From NCBI RefSeq assembly GCF_000241465.1, contig NZ_JH584235.1, positions 1,627,536 through 1,691,535 of the forward strand: a DNA stretch of 64,000 nt, read 5' to 3'. This DNA comes from Sphingomonas echinoides ATCC 14820. Its GTDB lineage: Bacteria > Pseudomonadota > Alphaproteobacteria > Sphingomonadales > Sphingomonadaceae. This document shows, in pieces, positions 35,506-45,573 of the stretch (the first letter of the stretch is position 1; the number at the start of each line of letters is the position of its first letter). Below the pieces are notes generated by a model. That model saw only the letters and a list, made by a program, of their open reading frames with translations. It ran no database searches and had not been told where the DNA came from. Made by a program: the position numbers and the translations under genes.

Positions 35506-37719
35506 TCAAGAGCGCATCGGCACCGCGCGGAGCGACGGCCGTGCGAGCCCGCCCAGTTCCCGCCCACCGGTCGCGATCAGGGCTTTGGCCTTGCCGGCGG
35601 GCATGCCCTTGCCGAACAGATAGCCCTGGCCAAAATCGCACCCCCAATCGGACAGATGTGCCCATTGGCTCATCTCTTCAATGCCCTCGGCAGTGATCGC
35701 AAGATCAAGGCTTTTCCCGAGTGTGATCATGGCGCGCACGATCCCCTCGTTCTTGCTGCCGTGGTCGAGCCCGCGCAGGAATGACCGGTCGATCTTGATC
35801 TTGTCGAACTTGAATTCGCGCAGATGGTTCAAACTGGCATAGCCGGTCCCGAAATCATCGAGCGCAACGCGGATGCCGTTCTTTTGCAGACGACTGAGCA
35901 CTTTCTTGGTCGTACCAAAGTCGGTGATCAGGGCATTTTCGGTGATTTCCACCTCGATCCGCTGCGGCGCGATGCCATAGCGATCCAGGATAGCAACCAG
36001 CTTCGATGCGATCTGCGGATCGCGCAATTGGCTTGGTGCCAAGTTGATCGAGAAGGTCAGCGTCTCCGGCCATTCCTGAACCTCGCGGCAAACCCGTTCC
36101 AACAGCCGATAGGTCAAATCCGTCAGCACGCCGATTTCATCCGCTACTGGAATGAACACGTCGGGCATGACGACCCCGCAATGCGGATGAATCCACCGCG
36201 CCAGCACCTCGAACCCGACGAGCCGTCCGCCATCGATCGCAACTAGCGGCTGATAATAAGGCACAATTTCGCCCGCGCTCACCGCGCGCCGGACATCGGC
36301 ATGCATCATGGCGCGCGCCTGAACATTGTCTTCGATCGCCGGATCGAAGAATCGATAGCGTCCGTCGCCGCCCGTCTTGGCTTGATACATGGCAAGATCG
36401 GCCGCGCGCAGCAGCGCCGCCGGGCTGGTGCCATCGTGCGGGAAGAGCGCGATGCCGATCGCCGCGCCGACCTCGACCACCGCATCTTCGAGTTGGATCG
36501 GGCGGGAAATGATGACGCTGAGCAACTGGGCAACGCGCGCGGCATGGCTGCGATCGGTCGAAGAGGGGAACACCACGGCAAATTCGTCGCCGCCAAGGCG
36601 CGCAACCGTACCCAGTTGGTCGCGATGGGCCATGAAACGTTGCGCGAGTTCACTGAGCACGACGTCGCCGGCATCATGCCCATAAACGTCGTTCACCGGC
36701 TTGAAGCGATCGAGATCGATCATCAACACGGCGGCAGGATGGTCCGCATTGGCGGTGACGCGGCCCAGCATCTCGGTAAAGAACCGGCGATTGGGCAGCC
36801 CCGTCAACGCGTCGTGCCGCGCCAACCGCTCGGCGCGCGCTTGTGCCTCAAGCGTGCGCTCATGCTCCGCCTCGATCAAACGGGCCTGGGCGCGGAACAC
36901 ATCCAGCGCCCGCACCATCGCGCCGATCTCGTCGCGGCGTTCGCCGCCGACCAGCACGACGTCGGTTTTGCCCGCCGCCAGCGCGCTCAGCGACTTGGTG
37001 ATATCGACCAGCGGCCGCACCACCCGACGGTGGATGAAGATCTGGATCAGGAAGCGCGCCAGGATACCAATCGCCGAAAACGACAAGACGAACACCGCGA
37101 CAAAATGCGCTGCCTCGGTTGCGGTCTGGCCGGATTGATCGGCATTGGCGCGAAACTGATCGGCCAAAGCATCGGCCTGACGGTCGAAATCGAGATATTT
37201 GGCTTCCAGCTCGCGGCGGAACAGGCCGAGCGCATCCGCAGCATGCCCAGCCCCGATCGCGGCGACCATGCGCTGTTGCGTCTTTTGATAGGCCGCCCAG
37301 TCCTTCTCCATCTTATCGACCATCGGTCTGAGCGGACCGGGCGGCGTCAGGCCACATAACCGCGAGAGTTCGGCGGTCAGCGCGCGGCTGCGCGTGGCCA
37401 GCAATGCGCGGGCAGCCGCGCCGTTCTCCAGCAGCAACGATGCCTGGGCGACACGATTTTCGGAAATAAGATCCGCGACTTCCATCACCGACGAGACGCG
37501 GCGGATGTCCTGAACATTCTGCTGCATCGCCAGGCTGGTCTGATGCATTCCGCCAACGACCAGCGCCGCGACTGCAAAAAACAGCGCGGCACCGAGCACC
37601 TGCAGCCTTGCAATCCTGGTTCCGATATTGGTCATGCTCATATCCCGCGCGGTGACACGGCGCGCGACGGCGACGCAGCCATGCGCAAGGTTCCGGGCCA
37701 GATCCCTAACCTTCATCAT
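35506..37719 (-). CDS. Membrane GGDEF-EAL protein with HAMP-like linker, 737 aa
   Basis: Cyclic di-GMP turnover enzyme. Two membrane helices ([17 protein letters not shown] and [20 protein letters not shown]) bracket a periplasmic helical sensor domain of about 150 residues. A HAMP-like segment ([20 protein letters not shown]), a GGDEF domain with intact LGGDEF and an EAL domain follow ([35 protein letters not shown]). EAL is present as EVL, a common active variant. Both activities are therefore possible. The gene is divergent from the MCP gene, whose leader carries a candidate sigma-28 site. Start chosen at the first of two adjacent ATGs, 37719; the frame is open further upstream. Confidence 0.85.
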   Translation of the reverse strand: MMKVRDLARNLAHGCVAVARRVTARDMSMTNIGTRIARLQVLGAALFFAVAALVVGGMHQTSLAMQQNVQDIRRVSSVMEVADLISENRVAQASLLLENGAAARALLATRSRALTAELSRLCGLTPPGPLRPMVDKMEKDWAAYQKTQQRMVAAIGAGHAADALGLFRRELEAKYLDFDRQADALADQFRANADQSGQTATEAAHFVAVFVLSFSAIGILARFLIQIFIHRRVVRPLVDITKSLSALAAGKTDVVLVGGERRDEIGAMVRALDVFRAQARLIEAEHERTLEAQARAERLARHDALTGLPNRRFFTEMLGRVTANADHPAAVLMIDLDRFKPVNDVYGHDAGDVVLSELAQRFMAHRDQLGTVARLGGDEFAVVFPSSTDRSHAARVAQLLSVIISRPIQLEDAVVEVGAAIGIALFPHDGTSPAALLRAADLAMYQAKTGGDGRYRFFDPAIEDNVQARAMMHADVRRAVSAGEIVPYYQPLVAIDGGRLVGFEVLARWIHPHCGVVMPDVFIPVADEIGVLTDLTYRLLERVCREVQEWPETLTFSINLAPSQLRDPQIASKLVAILDRYGIAPQRIEVEITENALITDFGTTKKVLSRLQKNGIRVALDDFGTGYASLNHLREFKFDKIKIDRSFLRGLDHGSKNEGIVRAMITLGKSLDLAITAEGIEEMSQWAHLSDWGCDFGQGYLFGKGMPAGKAKALIATGGRELGGLARPSLRAVPMRS

Positions 37720-37947
37720 AGAGGATTTGCGGGAGAGGCCGTCGTTCGGTGGTCGTGCGACCATCATCTCTTGGGATGGCTGCCGCCCCCGCAAACGCGC
37801 AGTGGCGATTCCGCCTACACTGGCGGCCTGGCGAATTTGGCGACCGCGCGGACGCGCAATCCCGCCCTTTTCCCGCTGCCTAATCCGTGCCGCTGCGAAG
37901 AGCCAAGCGCCCAATTTGCACAGGACGCCGCCAAGATCGCCGCAAAC

Positions 37948-37956
37948 ATCCTATAA
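37948..37956 (+). promoter_or_regulatory. Candidate sigma-28 -10 element before the MCP gene
   Basis: ATCCTATAA, 52 bases before the MCP start. CCAAG lies at 37931-37935, 13 bases before TCCTATAA, resembling a FliA -35/-10 arrangement (consensus -10 GCCGATAA). The same 9-mer occurs upstream of motA, pilZ, fliN and flgI in this window. Confidence 0.5.
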
Positions 37957-38008
37957 TTCCTACGAAACGAACGATTGCTTCCTTTCCCCGCCCATCCCGG
38001 AGAGTTCA

Positions 38009-39883
38009 ATGCGCTTTCTCGACAATATGAAAATCGCCCAAAAGATCATTTCACTGCTTGTCTTTCTGGGTTTGATCACCGCCGTCATCGCCTATCTCGG
38101 CGCTTCTTCTGTCACGCATACGAATACGAGCTACACCAATCTCGCCGAACACGACCTGCAGGTTCCGGCATTGCTCACCCGCGTCAATCGCCGCGCCGTC
38201 ACGATGGATCTCATCGCGTATCAAGCGATGATCTATGATGCGTCGACGCCGACAGCAAAGGCCGCCGCTAGCAAGCAGGAGGAATCCTATAAAGCAGCGC
38301 TCGATTACCTGCGCCAGGCAAAGGAAACGCTGCCCCGCTACACGGCTGAATTTTCCCAGTTCGAAGATCGCCTAAATCAAATGCATGCCTTGACCGACAA
38401 GGCCACCAAGCTCGGCGCGCTCAATAAAAATGCCGAAGCAGCGGCGTTGCTGCGGCCGGCCGATGAGATGCTCGAGCCATTGGCAAAGGATATTTCGGCG
38501 TTCAACGACCGCTTGATCGCCGACGGCAAGAAGCAAACCGCTCAGTTGAATGCAAATGCGGCGTCGACGACGATGACGCTCACGATCGTGAGCATTCTCG
38601 GCATCGCGATTGGCATCGGCCTCAGCCTGGTGGTCGCACGCAAGGGCATTACCGGCCCGCTCGCCCGCCTGCAGCAGACGATGGCGACGCTCGCCGCCGG
38701 AAATAATGCGGTCGAGATTCCCTTTGCCGATCGTACCGATGAAGTTGGCACCATGGCCGACACCGTGCGCGTGTTCCGCGACGCGGCGCTGGAACTGGAA
38801 GCCGCGCAGATGGCCAAGGCCCAGGAAGACGCGACGCAGCAGATGGTCGTCGCAACCGTCGGCGAAAATCTCGGCGCACTGGCCGCAGGCGATCTGACCG
38901 CCACGATCAATGCCGATTTCCCTGGCAACTATGCCGAACTCAAGACCAACTTCAACGCCGCCACCGCAGCGTTGCGCGGTCTCATCGGCGGGGTCGTGGA
39001 AAGCACCTCGGCGATCGGCACCGGTTCGACCGAAATCGCGCAGGCGTCGGAAGATCTCGCACGCCGGACCGAAGGCAATGCTGCCAGCCTGGAAGAAACC
39101 TCCGCCGCGATCACCCAGATCGACGGTCGCCTGAAGGCGAGCGCCGATGCGGCCGGGCGCACCGTTGCCCGTGCCGACGGCGCGATCGCCACCGTCTCGG
39201 GCGGTCGTGAAATCGCCGATGAAGCGGTGCAGGCCATGGGCCGCGTGTCCGAAAGCGCCAAGGGCATCGACAGCGTGATCGAAGGCCTCGACAAGATCGC
39301 GTTCCAGACGCGCGTTCTGGCGATGAACGCGGCCGTGGAAGCGGGCCGTGCAGGCGACGCCGGTCGCGGCTTCGCGGTCGTCGCCGATCTCGTCTCGGCC
39401 CTGGCAATGCGCGCCGAAGAAGAGGCCAAGCGCGCCCGCGACCAGTTGACCGTCACGCAGAGCGAAATCCTGTCCGCGGTCGGCGCGGTGCAGAAGGTCG
39501 ATGGCGCGCTGGTCAACATCGCCGGTGACGTTGGCGAAGTGCACAAGCTGCTGGGCGACATGGCCGCCGACAACCAGGCCCAGGCCGCCGCGATCTCGCA
39601 GATCAGCGTTGCCGTCGGCAGCATGGATCGCGCGACGCAGCAGAACGCCGCGATGGTCGAGCAGACCTCGGCTGCCGCCCGCAACCTGACCACCGAGGTC
39701 AGCTCGCTGTCGCAGCAGACCGCCCGCTTCGACATTGGCGGCAACGCCGCGGCCCGCCCTGTGGCCCGGCCCGCTGCAAAGCCCCGCGCCGCAGCACCCG
39801 CCCGGAAGGAAAAGGCCCCTGCCTATACGTCGCCGGTGAAGGCGCTTGAGTCGGTCAATGGGGAGGATTGGGCCAGCTTCTGA
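38009..39883 (+). CDS. Methyl-accepting chemotaxis protein, 624 aa
   Basis: Transmembrane chemoreceptor. The first helix is [20 protein letters not shown], then a periplasmic helical bundle of about 150 residues, the second helix [20 protein letters not shown], a HAMP domain ([20 protein letters not shown]) and the signalling hairpin ([40 protein letters not shown]). The protein ends [13 protein letters not shown] fits the x-W-x-x-F pentapeptide that tethers CheR and CheB. GGAGAG lies before the ATG. It is not in the che operon but 2.5 kb upstream of it, and shares its promoter-like element. Confidence 0.9.
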   Translation: MRFLDNMKIAQKIISLLVFLGLITAVIAYLGASSVTHTNTSYTNLAEHDLQVPALLTRVNRRAVTMDLIAYQAMIYDASTPTAKAAASKQEESYKAALDYLRQAKETLPRYTAEFSQFEDRLNQMHALTDKATKLGALNKNAEAAALLRPADEMLEPLAKDISAFNDRLIADGKKQTAQLNANAASTTMTLTIVSILGIAIGIGLSLVVARKGITGPLARLQQTMATLAAGNNAVEIPFADRTDEVGTMADTVRVFRDAALELEAAQMAKAQEDATQQMVVATVGENLGALAAGDLTATINADFPGNYAELKTNFNAATAALRGLIGGVVESTSAIGTGSTEIAQASEDLARRTEGNAASLEETSAAITQIDGRLKASADAAGRTVARADGAIATVSGGREIADEAVQAMGRVSESAKGIDSVIEGLDKIAFQTRVLAMNAAVEAGRAGDAGRGFAVVADLVSALAMRAEEEAKRARDQLTVTQSEILSAVGAVQKVDGALVNIAGDVGEVHKLLGDMAADNQAQAAAISQISVAVGSMDRATQQNAAMVEQTSAAARNLTTEVSSLSQQTARFDIGGNAAARPVARPAAKPRAAAPARKEKAPAYTSPVKALESVNGEDWASF

Positions 39884-39900
39884 GCCCATCCGACCCAAAT

Positions 39901-39938
39901 AAAAGGGGCACCGCAGATCTTCTGCGGTGCCCCTTTTT
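39901..39938 (+). terminator. Strong rho-independent terminator of the MCP gene
   Basis: AAAAGGGGCACCGCAGA (39901-39917) pairs perfectly with TCTGCGGTGCCCCTTTT (39921-39937) around the loop TCT; the arm supplies the T-run. Likely works for the convergent flaF gene as well, which ends 30 bases further on. Confidence 0.9.
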
Positions 39939-39967
39939 GTGTCTGGGCGACGGGAGCGGCGGGAGGG

Positions 39968-40327
39968 TCAGTTCACCAGAGCGGGCGCGCGCAGCCCCTC
40001 CATGATCGTGCGGTTCAAATCGATCAGCGTCTCGATCTTCTCCCGGCCCATCATCACCTCGGTGGTGAAGCGATCCACGAACAGCGCCAGCGAAATGATC
40101 TGCGCGCGCAATGTCTCGGGCAGCGCATTGCCGGGCGCGGCGCAATCGCTGGCAAAGGTGCACCACATCTCGCGATTGCGGTGCAGCGGCTGGATCAGCG
40201 CCCCGCCCGACAGGCGCGCGGCCTGCGCATCCATCAGTTCGCCGGTAATCTGGCTCAGCAGGCGGGCCTCGGCCGCGCGCGGCGTTTCGGCGCGGCTCCG
40301 GGCGCTTTGATAAGCATGCAGTGACAT
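39968..40327 (-). CDS. flaF: Flagellar biosynthesis regulator FlaF
   Basis: 119-residue protein of the FlaF family (MSLHAYQSARSRAETPRAAE, ending in the conserved FTTEVMMGREKIETLIDLNR). FlaF controls flagellin translation or secretion with FlbT in alphaproteobacteria. The family's Leu/Arg-rich helical pattern and length match. flbT and flagellin genes are not in the window. The gene is divergent from motA across 155 bp. Confidence 0.8.
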   Translation of the reverse strand: MSLHAYQSARSRAETPRAAEARLLSQITGELMDAQAARLSGGALIQPLHRNREMWCTFASDCAAPGNALPETLRAQIISLALFVDRFTTEVMMGREKIETLIDLNRTIMEGLRAPALVN

Positions 40328-40431
40328 GAAATCTCCTCTTACGGTTCTGTTATCATTCTAGGCGGTCGGAGGCCGTCATCTTGGGAGGATTGCAGATTTA
40401 GTATCGTTCCAGCGCCCAAGCGCGCGCGTTC

Positions 40432-40440
40432 ATCCTATAA
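40432..40440 (+). promoter_or_regulatory. Candidate sigma-28 -10 element before motA
   Basis: ATCCTATAA at 40432-40440, with CCAAG at 40416-40420 leaving 12 bases to TCCTATAA. The motA start codon lies 42 bases downstream. Same motif as upstream of the MCP gene. Confidence 0.5.
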
Positions 40441-40482
40441 TCAAAGGGTCACCCACCTTTCATTGCGGACGCGTTATCCATC

Positions 40483-41367
40483 ATGCTGAACGGTATCGGC
40501 TTCATAGTGATCCTCGGCTGCGTCTTCGGGAGCTTCCTGCTCTCGGGCGGCAAGCTGGCGGTCGTGCTGGAGGCGCTGCCGCACGAACTGATGGCGATCA
40601 TGGGCGCAGCGATCGGGTCTTTCATCGTCGCCAATTCGCTTGGCACGATCAAGAAGGCGATGGGCGGCTTGCTGCGCGCGTTCAAGGGCGAGCGCTGGAA
40701 GTCGAGCGACTATCGCGATCTCTTGACCATGATGTTCGGCCTGCTCACCACCTTCAAAAAGGGTGGCGCGACCGGGATCGAACCGCATCTGGACACGCCG
40801 TCGGAGAGCAAGCTGTTCTCGCCCTATCCGCGGCTGCTCAAGGACCATCACCTGATCGAATTCATCTGCGACTATCTGCGCATGATGACGGTCAATTTCG
40901 AAGACCCGAACCAGCTTGAATCGGCAATGGAAGCCGATATCGACAAGCACCACCACGAGGAATTGGCCCCGCAGCACGCGCTGCAGATCATGACCGACGG
41001 CTTGCCCGCCATCGGCATCGTCGCCGCCGTGCTCGGCGTCATCAAGACAATGGGCTCGATCGACCAGCCGGTCGAAGTGCTCGGCGCGATGATCGGCGGC
41101 GCGCTGGTCGGCACCTTCCTCGGCGTGTTGCTGTCTTACTGCATCGTCGGCCCGCTTGCGTCGAAACTGCTCGAAGTGATCGAAGCCGATTCCAAACCCT
41201 TCCTGGTCGCGAAGTCCGCGATCGTTGCCTACGCGCAGCACGTGCCCGTCCAGGTCGCGGTGGAAATAGCCCGACGCATGGCGCCCTCGGCCCATGCCCC
41301 AACCTTCCAGCAGCTCGAAGCCGCACTCGACGAGGCGAAAAATGAACTCAATGCCAAACCCGCTTGA
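40483..41367 (+). CDS. motA: Flagellar motor stator protein MotA
   Basis: 294-residue stator subunit with four hydrophobic segments: IGFIVILGCVFGSFLLSG, LMAIMGAAIGSFIVANSLG, then after the cytoplasmic loop LPAIGIVAAVLGVIKTMGSI and MIGGALVGTFLGVLLSYCI. The third and fourth helices carry the conserved P-A-I-G-I and G-A-x-x-G patterns that line the proton path. It pairs with MotB, whose gene lies 6.5 kb downstream at the end of the same run. The next gene starts 26 bases before this one ends. A CATCATG-type start follows without a clear Shine-Dalgarno sequence. It opens a 12-gene plus-strand run. Confidence 0.95.
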   Translation: MLNGIGFIVILGCVFGSFLLSGGKLAVVLEALPHELMAIMGAAIGSFIVANSLGTIKKAMGGLLRAFKGERWKSSDYRDLLTMMFGLLTTFKKGGATGIEPHLDTPSESKLFSPYPRLLKDHHLIEFICDYLRMMTVNFEDPNQLESAMEADIDKHHHEELAPQHALQIMTDGLPAIGIVAAVLGVIKTMGSIDQPVEVLGAMIGGALVGTFLGVLLSYCIVGPLASKLLEVIEADSKPFLVAKSAIVAYAQHVPVQVAVEIARRMAPSAHAPTFQQLEAALDEAKNELNAKPA

Positions 41368-41668
41368 CCCAGAGACCGCATCGTCGGTGATCCACCTGCC
41401 GTCGCATGCGACGACGGTGACCGCCGAGGATCTGCTCACTCGGCTGATCAGCGCCGCCGACGATGGCGTAACGACCATCGACGCGTCCGCGAGCGAGAGC
41501 ATCGGCCAGGCCGCGCTGCAAGTGTTGCTGGCCGCGCGCATCGAAGCGCGCGACGCCGGACAGGAATTTCACATCATCGACCCCAGCCCCGCCTTTCTCG
41601 AACGGATCGAGAAGTGCGGTCTTGCCGACGCGATCGGCCTCATCAAAACCATCGGAGACCAGGCGTGA
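41342..41668 (+). CDS. STAS-domain protein of the chemotaxis operon, 108 aa
   Basis: Single STAS domain of the anti-sigma-antagonist type: a first strand SSVIHLPSHATTVT, a central TTIDASASESIGQAALQVLL loop-helix and the last strand EFHIIDPSPAFLERI. The usual phosphorylatable DSSGLG serine loop is replaced by SESIGQ, so classical kinase regulation is doubtful. STAS proteins in chemotaxis clusters have been linked to CheA regulation. Starts 26 bases inside motA and its stop overlaps the GTG of the next gene, so it is tightly coupled. Confidence 0.8.
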   Translation: MNSMPNPLDPETASSVIHLPSHATTVTAEDLLTRLISAADDGVTTIDASASESIGQAALQVLLAARIEARDAGQEFHIIDPSPAFLERIEKCGLADAIGLIKTIGDQA

Positions 41669-42030
41669 GCAAGTTGATCCTGACCGTCGATGATTCTGCC
41701 AGCATGCGTATGCTGCTGAAGGCATCGTTGACCGCACAAGGCTATCGTATCGAAAGTGCCAATGACGGCGAGCACGGGCTGGAGCGCATGCGCGAAGTCC
41801 AGCCCGACCTGCTCATCACCGACATCAATATGCCCAAGATGGACGGGTTCGAGCTGATGGAGGCCGTGCGCGCAGAGCCCGCCTTCCGCGGCACGCCGAT
41901 CCTCGTGCTGTCCACCGAATTCTCCGACGAGAAGAAGATGCGCGCCCGCCAGGCTGGCGCGACGGGATGGATCACCAAGCCGTTCGACCCGGCAAAACTG
42001 GGAGCCGCCATTCGGCGGGTGTGCTCATGA
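41665..42030 (+). CDS. Single-domain CheY-like response regulator, 121 aa
   Basis: Receiver domain only: ILTVDDSASMRMLLKASL, phospho-acceptor D53 in LLITDINMPKMDGFELM, Thr in VLSTEFSDE and Lys in WITKPFDPAKL. It begins with GTG overlapping the STAS stop (GTGA) and its stop overlaps the cheA start. A second cheY-like gene lies at the other end of the operon; one may bind the motor and the other act as a phosphate sink, as in other alphaproteobacteria. Which is which cannot be told from sequence. Confidence 0.9.
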   Translation: MSKLILTVDDSASMRMLLKASLTAQGYRIESANDGEHGLERMREVQPDLLITDINMPKMDGFELMEAVRAEPAFRGTPILVLSTEFSDEKKMRARQAGATGWITKPFDPAKLGAAIRRVCS

Positions 42031-44189
42031 GCGACGAAATGGACGAAATCCAGGGCATCTTCTTTGAAGAATGCGCTGAAGGACTGGCCGTCGCCGAACA
42101 GGGCCTGTCGGCCATGCGCGCGGGCGACCTTTCGTCGGAAACCATCGCCGGCGTGTTCCGCGCGGTGCATTCGATCAAGGGCGGGGCCGGCGCATTCGGT
42201 CACGCGGCGCTGACGGCGTTTGCCCATCGTTTTGAAAACGTGATGGACGAAGTCCGTGCCGGCCGCATTCCCGCAACGCCCGGCGTGACCGACGTCATGC
42301 TGTCGGCGTTCGACATCCTGACCGACCACGTCGCCGCCGCGCGTGGCACCGCGCCCTTGCCACAGGATGCTGCTGTTCTGGCCGCGCTGGAGAATGTGCT
42401 CGAAACAAAAGGCGTCGGTGTCGGCGGCGGTGCGACCGCTGCATCCGCGCCAGCCACGCCCGAAGCCCCCCAGCCGGAGGCCGAGGAAAGCGACGAGGAC
42501 GAATTCGGGTTCCGCCCGGTCGGTGTCGCGCTCGACATCTTCGATGCAGCGGAAGAGCCGGTCGAGCCGGTCGAGCCCGACTGGATCATCGATTTCGCGC
42601 CCTCGCATGCCGCCTTGGCCAATGGCGGCGAGCCGCTGTTGCTGGTGCGCGAAGTCGAAGCGCTTGGCGGCACGATTGCAAATGTCGATCTGTCGGCGCT
42701 GCCGCCGCTGCGCGCAATGGAGCCTGAGCAGAGCTATCTGCGCTGGACCATCAACGTCCCGGCAAGCGTGGAAGAATCCACGCTGACCGACTGTTTCGAT
42801 TTCGTCGCGCCGGATTCGGTCGTCAGCATTGTCCGCGCAGAATCCGCCGCTCCCGTCGCTTCGGTCACGGCCACAGCCGAGCTCGACCCGATCCGGGAAG
42901 ACCTTGCAGAGGCGGCACCCGAACCGTCGGCACCGACGCTTACGCTGGTTCCAACGGCGTCGCCGTCGCCAAGCGCCGTGCCGCCCGAGCGCGCCCCTGA
43001 ACCCGCCGCCCAGACCATCCGCGTCGATCTGATCAAGCTCGACCTGCTGCTCAACCTGGTCGGCGAGCTCGTCATCCGCAACTCGATCCTCGCCGATCGC
43101 TTGACCCCGGCTGACCAGCAGCGCGTCGAACTGCCCGAGCTGGCGCGCCTCACGCGCCAGATCCAGGACAACGTCATGTCGCTGCGCGCGCAGCCGATCC
43201 GCCAGGCATTCAGCCGGGTGCCGCGCATGCTGCGCGATCTCTCGGCCGAAACCGGCAAGCAGGTTATCCTGGAAACCACCGGCGAGACGACCGAAGTCGA
43301 CAAGGGCGTGATCGAGAAGATCGGCGATCCGCTGACGCACATGATCCGCAATGCGATCGACCATGGCGTCGAGCCACCCGCCGACCGCATCGCCAAGGGC
43401 AAGGACGCCCATGGCACGATCCGGCTTTCGGCCGAGCAGAAGGGCGCGCGCATCTTCGTGCGCGTGGCCGATGATGGTCGCGGCATCGACCGCGTCCGGG
43501 TCCGCGCCAAGGCGATCGAAAAGGGTATCATCCAGGCGGATGCGCAACTGACCGACGAAGAAATCGATCAGCTGATCTGCGCGCCCGGCTTCTCCACCGC
43601 CGAGACGATCTCGAACATCTCGGGTCGCGGCGTTGGCATGGACGTGGTCCGCTCGAACGTCGAGGCACTGGGTGGCCGCGTCGAGATCGCCTCGACCCCC
43701 GGCGAAGGCACGACCTTCACGATGATCCTGCCGCTCACGCTGGCAATCCTCGACGGGATGATCGTGCGTCTGGGTGGGCAACGCTACGTCCTGCCGCTGG
43801 CAAACGTGATCGAAACGGTCCAGCCCGCCCCCGGCCAGGTCAAGCGCACCAGCCCGACCAACGAAGTGATCGACATGCGGGGCCAGTATCTGCCGGTCAA
43901 GCGTGCGACCGACATCTTCGATCTGCCCGGCAGCAACCGCAGCCTGGAGGATTCGCTGGTGGTGATCGTGGAAAGCGAAAGCGCCGGCCATGTCGGCCTG
44001 ATCGTCGACACGATCGACGACCGCCGCGAGGTCGTCATCAAGAGCCTCGACCAGAATCTCTACCCGATCCGCGGGCTGGGTGGCGCGACCATCCTGGGTG
44101 ACGGATCGATCGCCCTCATTCTCGATATCGAGGCGCTGGTTGCCTCGAACAGTTTCAACCGCTTCACTCCAAAAGGAATCGCAGCATGA
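42027..44189 (+). CDS. cheA: Chemotaxis histidine kinase CheA, 720 aa
   Basis: Domains in order: Hpt (1-110) with H48 in FRAVHSIKGGAGAFGHAAL; a long Ala/Pro/Glu-rich region (110-330) that includes a diverged P2-like part; the dimerisation helices from about 335 (TIRVDLIKLDLLLNLVGELV); the ATPase domain with N-box MIRNAIDHGVEPP, G1 VADDGRGID and G2 SGRGVGMDVV; and a C-terminal CheW-like domain (IVRLGGQRYVLPLANVIETV). All catalytic motifs are intact. It starts and ends in four-base overlaps with its neighbours. CheA phosphorylates CheY and CheB in response to receptor signals carried by CheW. Confidence 0.95.
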   Translation: MSDEMDEIQGIFFEECAEGLAVAEQGLSAMRAGDLSSETIAGVFRAVHSIKGGAGAFGHAALTAFAHRFENVMDEVRAGRIPATPGVTDVMLSAFDILTDHVAAARGTAPLPQDAAVLAALENVLETKGVGVGGGATAASAPATPEAPQPEAEESDEDEFGFRPVGVALDIFDAAEEPVEPVEPDWIIDFAPSHAALANGGEPLLLVREVEALGGTIANVDLSALPPLRAMEPEQSYLRWTINVPASVEESTLTDCFDFVAPDSVVSIVRAESAAPVASVTATAELDPIREDLAEAAPEPSAPTLTLVPTASPSPSAVPPERAPEPAAQTIRVDLIKLDLLLNLVGELVIRNSILADRLTPADQQRVELPELARLTRQIQDNVMSLRAQPIRQAFSRVPRMLRDLSAETGKQVILETTGETTEVDKGVIEKIGDPLTHMIRNAIDHGVEPPADRIAKGKDAHGTIRLSAEQKGARIFVRVADDGRGIDRVRVRAKAIEKGIIQADAQLTDEEIDQLICAPGFSTAETISNISGRGVGMDVVRSNVEALGGRVEIASTPGEGTTFTMILPLTLAILDGMIVRLGGQRYVLPLANVIETVQPAPGQVKRTSPTNEVIDMRGQYLPVKRATDIFDLPGSNRSLEDSLVVIVESESAGHVGLIVDTIDDRREVVIKSLDQNLYPIRGLGGATILGDGSIALILDIEALVASNSFNRFTPKGIAA

Positions 44190-44692
44190 GCTCGCTCGAC
44201 CACCGCACCGCGAACAAGCAGGCCGACCGTAAGATCGTCACCTTCTCGCTGGGTCATCAGACCTTCGGGATCGACATGCACTCGCTGATCGAAATCCGCG
44301 AGTGGGAAGAGCCGACCCCGCTGCCGACCGTCCCCTCCTTCATCAAGGGCGTCACCAACCTGCGCGGCAACGTCGTCCCCGTCATCGGCCTGGCCGAGCG
44401 CCTGGGCTGGGAGCCGAGCAAGATCCATGCACGCAGCTGTGTACTGGTCGTGTCGATCGGCGAAAAGCAGGCCGGTTTCCTGGTCGACGAGGTCAGCGAC
44501 ATCGTTTCCATCGGTGACCAGGAAATTCAGCCGGCACCCGATGTCGAAATCGGCGAGCCGAGCGTCATCCTGGGCCTGGTTCGGGTCGAATCGCGCACGA
44601 TGGAAGCGCGCGGCGACGATACCGGCCAGATGATCCTGCTGCTCGATCTCGACGGCCTGTCGCTGACCCGCCATCTGGAACTCGTAGCGTGA
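44186..44692 (+). CDS. cheW: Chemotaxis coupling protein CheW
   Basis: 168-residue single CheW domain: VTFSLGHQTFGIDMHSLIEI, PSFIKGVTNLRGNVVPVIGL and CVLVVSIGEKQAGFLVDEVS. It joins CheA to receptors, here likely including the MCP at 38009. It overlaps cheA by four bases and its stop overlaps the GTG of cheR. The C-terminus adds about 20 residues beyond the minimal fold, which is within the family range. Confidence 0.95.
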   Translation: MSSLDHRTANKQADRKIVTFSLGHQTFGIDMHSLIEIREWEEPTPLPTVPSFIKGVTNLRGNVVPVIGLAERLGWEPSKIHARSCVLVVSIGEKQAGFLVDEVSDIVSIGDQEIQPAPDVEIGEPSVILGLVRVESRTMEARGDDTGQMILLLDLDGLSLTRHLELVA

Positions 44693-45573
44693 GCGCGGCC
44701 GGGGGCGCCCCCGCCGCGCCCGCCGGCGGCACGACCATGACCAACGCAGAACTGACGTCGTCGGATTTCGCAGCGATCGCGGCAATCATGCAGAGCGATG
44801 CGCGAATCTCGCTCAGCGCGGGCAAGATGACGTTGGTCCAGTCTCGGCTGGCCAAGCGGCTTCGACAACACGGCTTGGCGCAGTTTCGCGATTATGTCGC
44901 GATGGTGCAGTCGGACGAGACGGAACGCGCGTCGATGGTGGTCGCGCTGACCACCAATCACACGCATTTCTTTCGCGAGGTCCATCATTTCGACCATTTC
45001 CGCAAAGTTGTTCTGCCCGAACTGAAGCAACGGGCTGCCAAGGGGCACCCGATCCGCATCTGGTCGGCAGGATGTTCGAGCGGGGAGGAAGTGTACAGCA
45101 TCACGATGTGCTTGCTCGGCCCCGATCGGGCGTCGGCAAGCTGGGTACGGCACGCCGATATCCGGTTGCTCGCAACCGATCTGTCGCCGCCCGTGGTCGA
45201 GGCAACCAGGCGCGCCGTCTATGACGCCGCGACCGTCCGGCCCATCCCCGCCGAGTATCGCTCGACGTGGATGCGCCAGGAAGGCGAGGATTACGTCATG
45301 GTCGATGAAGCGCGCGCGCTCGTCACCGCCAAGGTGCTGAACCTCTTCGAACCATGGCCGCTGCGCCAGCTCTACGACGTGATCTTCTGTCGTAACGTGA
45401 TGATCTATTTCGACGAAGAGGCGAAGGCCGAGTTGGAAGAACGCTTCGTCGATCAGCTCGCGCCAGCGGGACATCTCTACATCGGCCATTCGGAACGTCT
45501 CATCGGGGTCTCGGCGACCAAGATGCGATCGAGCGGCCAGACCATTTACGCCAAAATCGAGGGCCGCTCATGA
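44689..45573 (+). CDS. cheR: Chemoreceptor methyltransferase CheR, 294 aa
   Basis: S-adenosylmethionine-dependent glutamate methyltransferase. An N-terminal helical domain (SRLAKRLRQHGLAQFRDYV) is followed by the receptor-contact motif TNHTHFFREVHHFD, the SAM-binding loop IWSAGCSSGEEVYSI, LLATDLSPPVVE and the conserved FCRNVMIYFD. It ends near LIGHSERL-type sequence (YIGHSERLIGV). Start is GTG at 44689 overlapping cheW; an ATG 16 codons in (MTNAEL) is possible because the first residues are Ala/Gly/Pro-rich. The MCP's C-terminal DWASF could tether it. Confidence 0.95.
   Translation: MSAAGGAPAAPAGGTTMTNAELTSSDFAAIAAIMQSDARISLSAGKMTLVQSRLAKRLRQHGLAQFRDYVAMVQSDETERASMVVALTTNHTHFFREVHHFDHFRKVVLPELKQRAAKGHPIRIWSAGCSSGEEVYSITMCLLGPDRASASWVRHADIRLLATDLSPPVVEATRRAVYDAATVRPIPAEYRSTWMRQEGEDYVMVDEARALVTAKVLNLFEPWPLRQLYDVIFCRNVMIYFDEEAKAELEERFVDQLAPAGHLYIGHSERLIGVSATKMRSSGQTIYAKIEGRS

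Noticed and set aside
41742..43991. Minus-strand open frame opposite cheA
   Set aside because: Composition typical of an antisense shadow and no ribosome binding site; cheA motifs are complete on the plus strand.
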